NCBI GenBank assembly: GCA_026120185.1 | Contig: JANUWF010002053.1 | Span: 1 to 64,000 of the forward strand | Reading direction: 5' to 3' | DNA length: 64,000 nt | Origin: Voacanga thouarsii | Lineage: Eukaryota > Streptophyta > Magnoliopsida > Gentianales > Apocynaceae | Shown: in pieces, positions 61,026 through 64,000 of the stretch | How positions within the stretch are numbered: the first letter of the stretch is position 1 | Layout of the letters: each line of letters opens with the position of its first letter | Translations under genes and position numbers: made by a program | The notes under the pieces: model-generated | What the model saw: only the letters and a program-made list of their open reading frames with translations | Told to the model about the DNA's origin: nothing | Database searches by the model: none

Positions 61026-63184
61026 CTATCTAATGCTAGGTTAGGTAGAAAATTTTAGGCTAAGGCTGTGACATACGCTCAACATCTCATCAACCACTTG
61101 CCAGCGTTTGCATTGGAAGGCAAGACTCCTTTAGAGGTATGGTCCAGAAAACCTACAATAGATTATGATTCTTTGCATATTTTTTGTTCTACTACATATT
61201 AACATGTGAATGAATCAAAGTTGGATCCACGAGTAAAGAAAGCTATCTTTATGGGCTTCAATGCTAGAGTTAAAGGATACCATTTGTGGTGTCTAAAAGT
61301 AAAGAAGATAATTATCAGTAAGTATATTACCTTTGATGAATCTACCATGTTGAAAAATGTAAATCTAGAATAAACTGATAGTACTCTGCAGCAGGTCAAG
61401 TGTATGCTGAAATAGATGGAGTTTGAAGAAACGGTAGTGACCCCAAGCAAAAGGCATCACCAGTGACTCTCCCATGATAGAAGAAGAGTCAGATAAGGAA
61501 GAGGTTCTAACCCAAAAACCCCTACAGCAATCAGTGTCAATTGCTGCTAGAAGAACAAGATAATAAATTCATAAACCTGCTCGTTTTACTGATACGGTGG
61601 CTTATACACTTTCAGTTATTGATAATGTTCCATCCACCTTTCCAGAAGCCGTCCGAAGCCCAAAAAATGGTAGATGGAAATGTGCAATGGAAGAAGAAAT
61701 ACAATCTCTACAGAAAAATAAGACATGGAAGCTGACACAACTACCAAAGGGCAAGAAGACAATTGGGTATTTGCAAAGAAAGAAGGATTTCCTGACAAGA
61801 ATGATATTCTCTACAAGGCAAGATTGGTGGCTAAAGGCTACGCTCAGAAGGAAGGAATTGATTATAATAAGGTATTTTCTCTAGTTGTTAAATATTCCTC
61901 TATTAGAATTTTGTTGGCCTTGGTAGTACGATTGAATTTGGAACTAGCTCAACTGGAAGTGAAGACTGCGTTCCTACACGGTGACTTCAAGGAGGAAATC
62001 TATATGACTTAATCAGAAGAGTTCAAGTTTGCCAATAAAGAAAATTGGGTTTACAAGCCGAACAAATCATTGTACGGATTAAAGTAATCACCGAGGCAGT
62101 GGTACAAATGATTTGACAAGTTTATGAAGGGTCAGAGGTACACAAGAAGTAAATATGATCATTGTGTGTATTACACAGACTTCAAGATGGGTCGTACATC
62201 TACTTACTCTTGTACGCTAATGATATGCTGATAGCAACAAAGAGCCAAGCTAAGATTGACAGACTAAAGGTTCAATTGAGTAAAGAGTTTGAGATGAAGG
62301 ATTTGGGAGAAGCCAAGAAGATTCTCGGCATGGAGATAAACAAGGATAGACAGAGAGGCAAGCTTTGGTTGACATAGAAGCAGTATTTGAAGAAGGTACT
62401 GCAACGTTTTGGTATGAATGAAGATTCAAAACCTGTACTCGTTTATTCCTCATTTGAAACTCAGTAACCAATTATCTCCAAAGACGAATGAAGAACGAGA
62501 GTACATGGCAAAAGTTCCATATGCAAATGCAGTTGGAAGCTTAATGTATGCAATGGTGTGTACAAGACCCGATATTTCACAACCTGTTAGTATTGTGAGC
62601 AGGTACATGCATAATCCGAGAAAAGGTCATTGGCAAGCCATGAAATAGATTCTACGATATATTCAAGATATTGTAGATATTGGTTTAGAGTTTGAGCGGG
62701 ATGAATCACTTGATCAACGCATAGTTGGATATTGTGATTCTGACTATGCAGGTGACTTGGATAAGCGACGGTCTACAACTGGCTATTTGTTCACTTTCAC
62801 TAAGGCACCAGTTAGTTGGAAATCTACTTTGCAATCAACAGTGACTTTATCTACAACAAAGACAGAGTATATGGCAATTACAGAAGCCGTAAATGAGGCA
62901 ATTTGGCTTCAAGGATTGCTGAAAGACATAGGAGTTGGTCAGAAATATCTTGAGGCATATTCTGACAGTTAGAGTGCTATACACTTAGCAAAGAATCAAA
63001 TCTTTCATGCAAGAACGAAGTACATCGATGTTCGCTATCACTTTGTGCTGGAAATTCTTGAGGAAGAGGAGATACTTCTCCAAAAGATTCGGACTATGGA
63101 GAATCCTGTAGATATGCTAACTAAGGTGGTTACAAGAGCCAAGTTTGAATATTGTTTAGACTTGGTCAATATCTTGTACATTTG
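61026..63184 (+). pseudogene. Integrase C-terminal part, RT and RNase H of the outer copia
   Basis: Resumes as LSNARLGRKF, AVTYAQHLINHLPA, KTPLEVWSRKPTIDY, KAIFMGFNARVKGYHL (61026-61360). RT: KARLVAKGYAQKEGIDYN, LELAQLEVKTAFLHGDF (61830-62000), then LLLYANDMLIA (~62210), where the family's YVDDM has lost the first catalytic Asp (Asn). DLGEAKKILGMEI, YANAVGSLMYAMVCTRPDI, and RNase H with RRSTTGYLFTF, STTKTEYMAITEAV and ARTKYIDVRYHF to 63184. Several stops and frame changes. Confidence 0.9.
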
Positions 63185-63325
63185 AGTTGGCGCCTGACGA
63201 TGCAAATTTGGAAGCACCCAGAGGACTGCTTTTATTTTTTGTTTGATTGAGAAGATCTGTATTTGGTGAGACTAGAAATTAAGCCAAGGTGGAGCAAAAC
63301 TGCTATGTTTGAGATTTGAATGCAA

Positions 63326-63340
63326 GTCAAAGTGGAAATT
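63326..63340 (+). other. Polypurine tract of the outer copia
   Basis: GTCAAAGTGGAAATT directly before the 3' LTR start. Confidence 0.75.
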
Positions 63341-63863
63341 TGTTATGAATGCCTTTCATCTCCCACATCAAATTTCTAAAACTTTCCACTACTATTTGTA
63401 CCTTGTAAATATAAGGCCTTGTTTAGTTCTTTAATACAACAACACCAACAATCTCTTCTCCCACATATAAATAAAAGCGAGCTGTTTAAGTGGTGCTTGG
63501 AGATTAGGCAAATTTGGCCGAACTCCGTTATCAATTCCAAGTATGTTCTTTTTTTTTTTTTTTTGCATTTATTTATTGTTATTATTGTAGTTTCTTTTCA
63601 GTTATAATATAATATTTAATATTATTTTTCGGGGTTTTTTGTTGTATTTTGTATAGTTCATTTGGGTATATTTTACTATTGATGTAATGTACTATTTATG
63701 TATATACGGTTGTAGACTGTGATAATACACCATGCACGTAAATTCTAATAAGAGACTGGAATTTAAGAGAGACAGTGTCTCCTCCAGTTTTTTCTTAGGA
63801 ACTACTGAATCGGTTCATTTCACTAATTGTCTTAGAGGGAAAATTTACCAGGTTTTCCCAACA
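63341..63863 (+). repeat. 3' LTR of the outer copia
   Basis: 523 bases, TGTTATGAATGCC...TTTTCCCAACA, followed by TGAAT (63864-63868). A 15-base T run near 63550 is absent from the other copy. Confidence 0.93.
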
Positions 63864-63868
63864 TGAAT

Positions 63869-64000
63869 AGTATATGAAAGATGGTTAAAAGATACGTAAG
63901 AAGAATTTGGACAATGGGGTGCTAAAATAATAAAATTCTAGCATAAGAGTCGTTTTCATCCGTGCTTAGCATATGCATTAGATGTTGTGAAATATTGTTC
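63869..64000. other. Low-copy sequence continuing 50061-51035
   Basis: Joined to 51035 (minus one target duplication) it continues the similarity with 47945-48120: AGATAC, AATAATA..CT..CATA.GAGT, TGC.TAGCATATGCATT-like. No gene. Confidence 0.55.

Larger units (their letters stand above)
51036..63863 (+). mobile_element. Outer Tnt1/Tork-like copia retrotransposon, interrupted
   Basis: LTRs 51036-51557 and 63341-63863, PBS at 51560, PPT at 63326-63340, target duplication TGAAT. Gag-protease-integrase read from ~51633 to 53494, then a second copia (53495-61020), then the rest of integrase, RT and RNase H (61026-63184). Without the insertion and its target duplication it is about 5.3 kb, the usual length for Tnt1-like elements. 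Confidence 0.93.

Noticed and set aside
60268..61044. ORFs near the end of the inner copia as a captured host gene
   Set aside because: They lie wholly within or across the edge of the 3' LTR and show no known domain.

Overview
This window looks like repeat-rich, AT-rich nuclear DNA of a flowering plant, probably intergenic or pericentromeric. It holds Ty1/copia and Ty3/gypsy LTR retrotransposons, a Mutator-like (MULE) transposase with a plant mobile domain (PMD) relic, and a CACTA (En/Spm) transposon. No intact host gene, rRNA or CRISPR was recognised, and every coding region seen carries stops, frameshifts or deletions. The species cannot be named from the sequence alone.

Layout. 1-7033: the end of one chromovirus-type LTR, a 209-bp gypsy integrase scrap, then a minus-strand chromovirus deletion derivative with a ~4.7-kb 3' LTR, a 0.5-kb internal remnant and a truncated 5' LTR. 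7034-8974: AT-rich repeats. 8975-13836: minus-strand PMD pseudogene and MULE transposase pseudogene in the same orientation. 13919-14800: AT-rich direct repeats, then 1.8 kb without a recognised gene. 16616-23164: plus-strand copia element with a 5-bp target duplication but no gag or protease. 23631-40636: minus-strand CACTA element carrying TNP2 and Ptta/En-Spm transposase relics, interrupted at 33731-39774 by a 6.0-kb Athila/Tat-type gypsy element that keeps only gag-protease. 41780-43135: another gypsy LTR with its primer-binding site. 44360-45437: LTR end related to the chromovirus family. 45438-48516 and 50061-51035: diverged low-copy sequence with internal duplications, split by a solo LTR (48517-50060, perfect 5-bp target duplication) of the same family as the element inside the CACTA. 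51036-63863: Tnt1/Tork-like copia element broken within integrase by a second copia (53495-61020); both have perfect 5-bp target duplications.

The nesting gives relative ages: CACTA before the Athila-like element; outer copia before inner copia (LTR pairs look about 88 % and 94 % identical by eye, which agrees); low-copy sequence before the solo LTR and the outer copia. The elements do not work together as a pathway. The most unusual points are the MULE-PMD pairing, the conflicting LTR boundary and scrambled gene order of the 16.6-23.2 kb copia, the chromovirus derivative reduced to PBS plus chromodomain end, and a duplicated low-copy segment that can be traced across the copia insertion.
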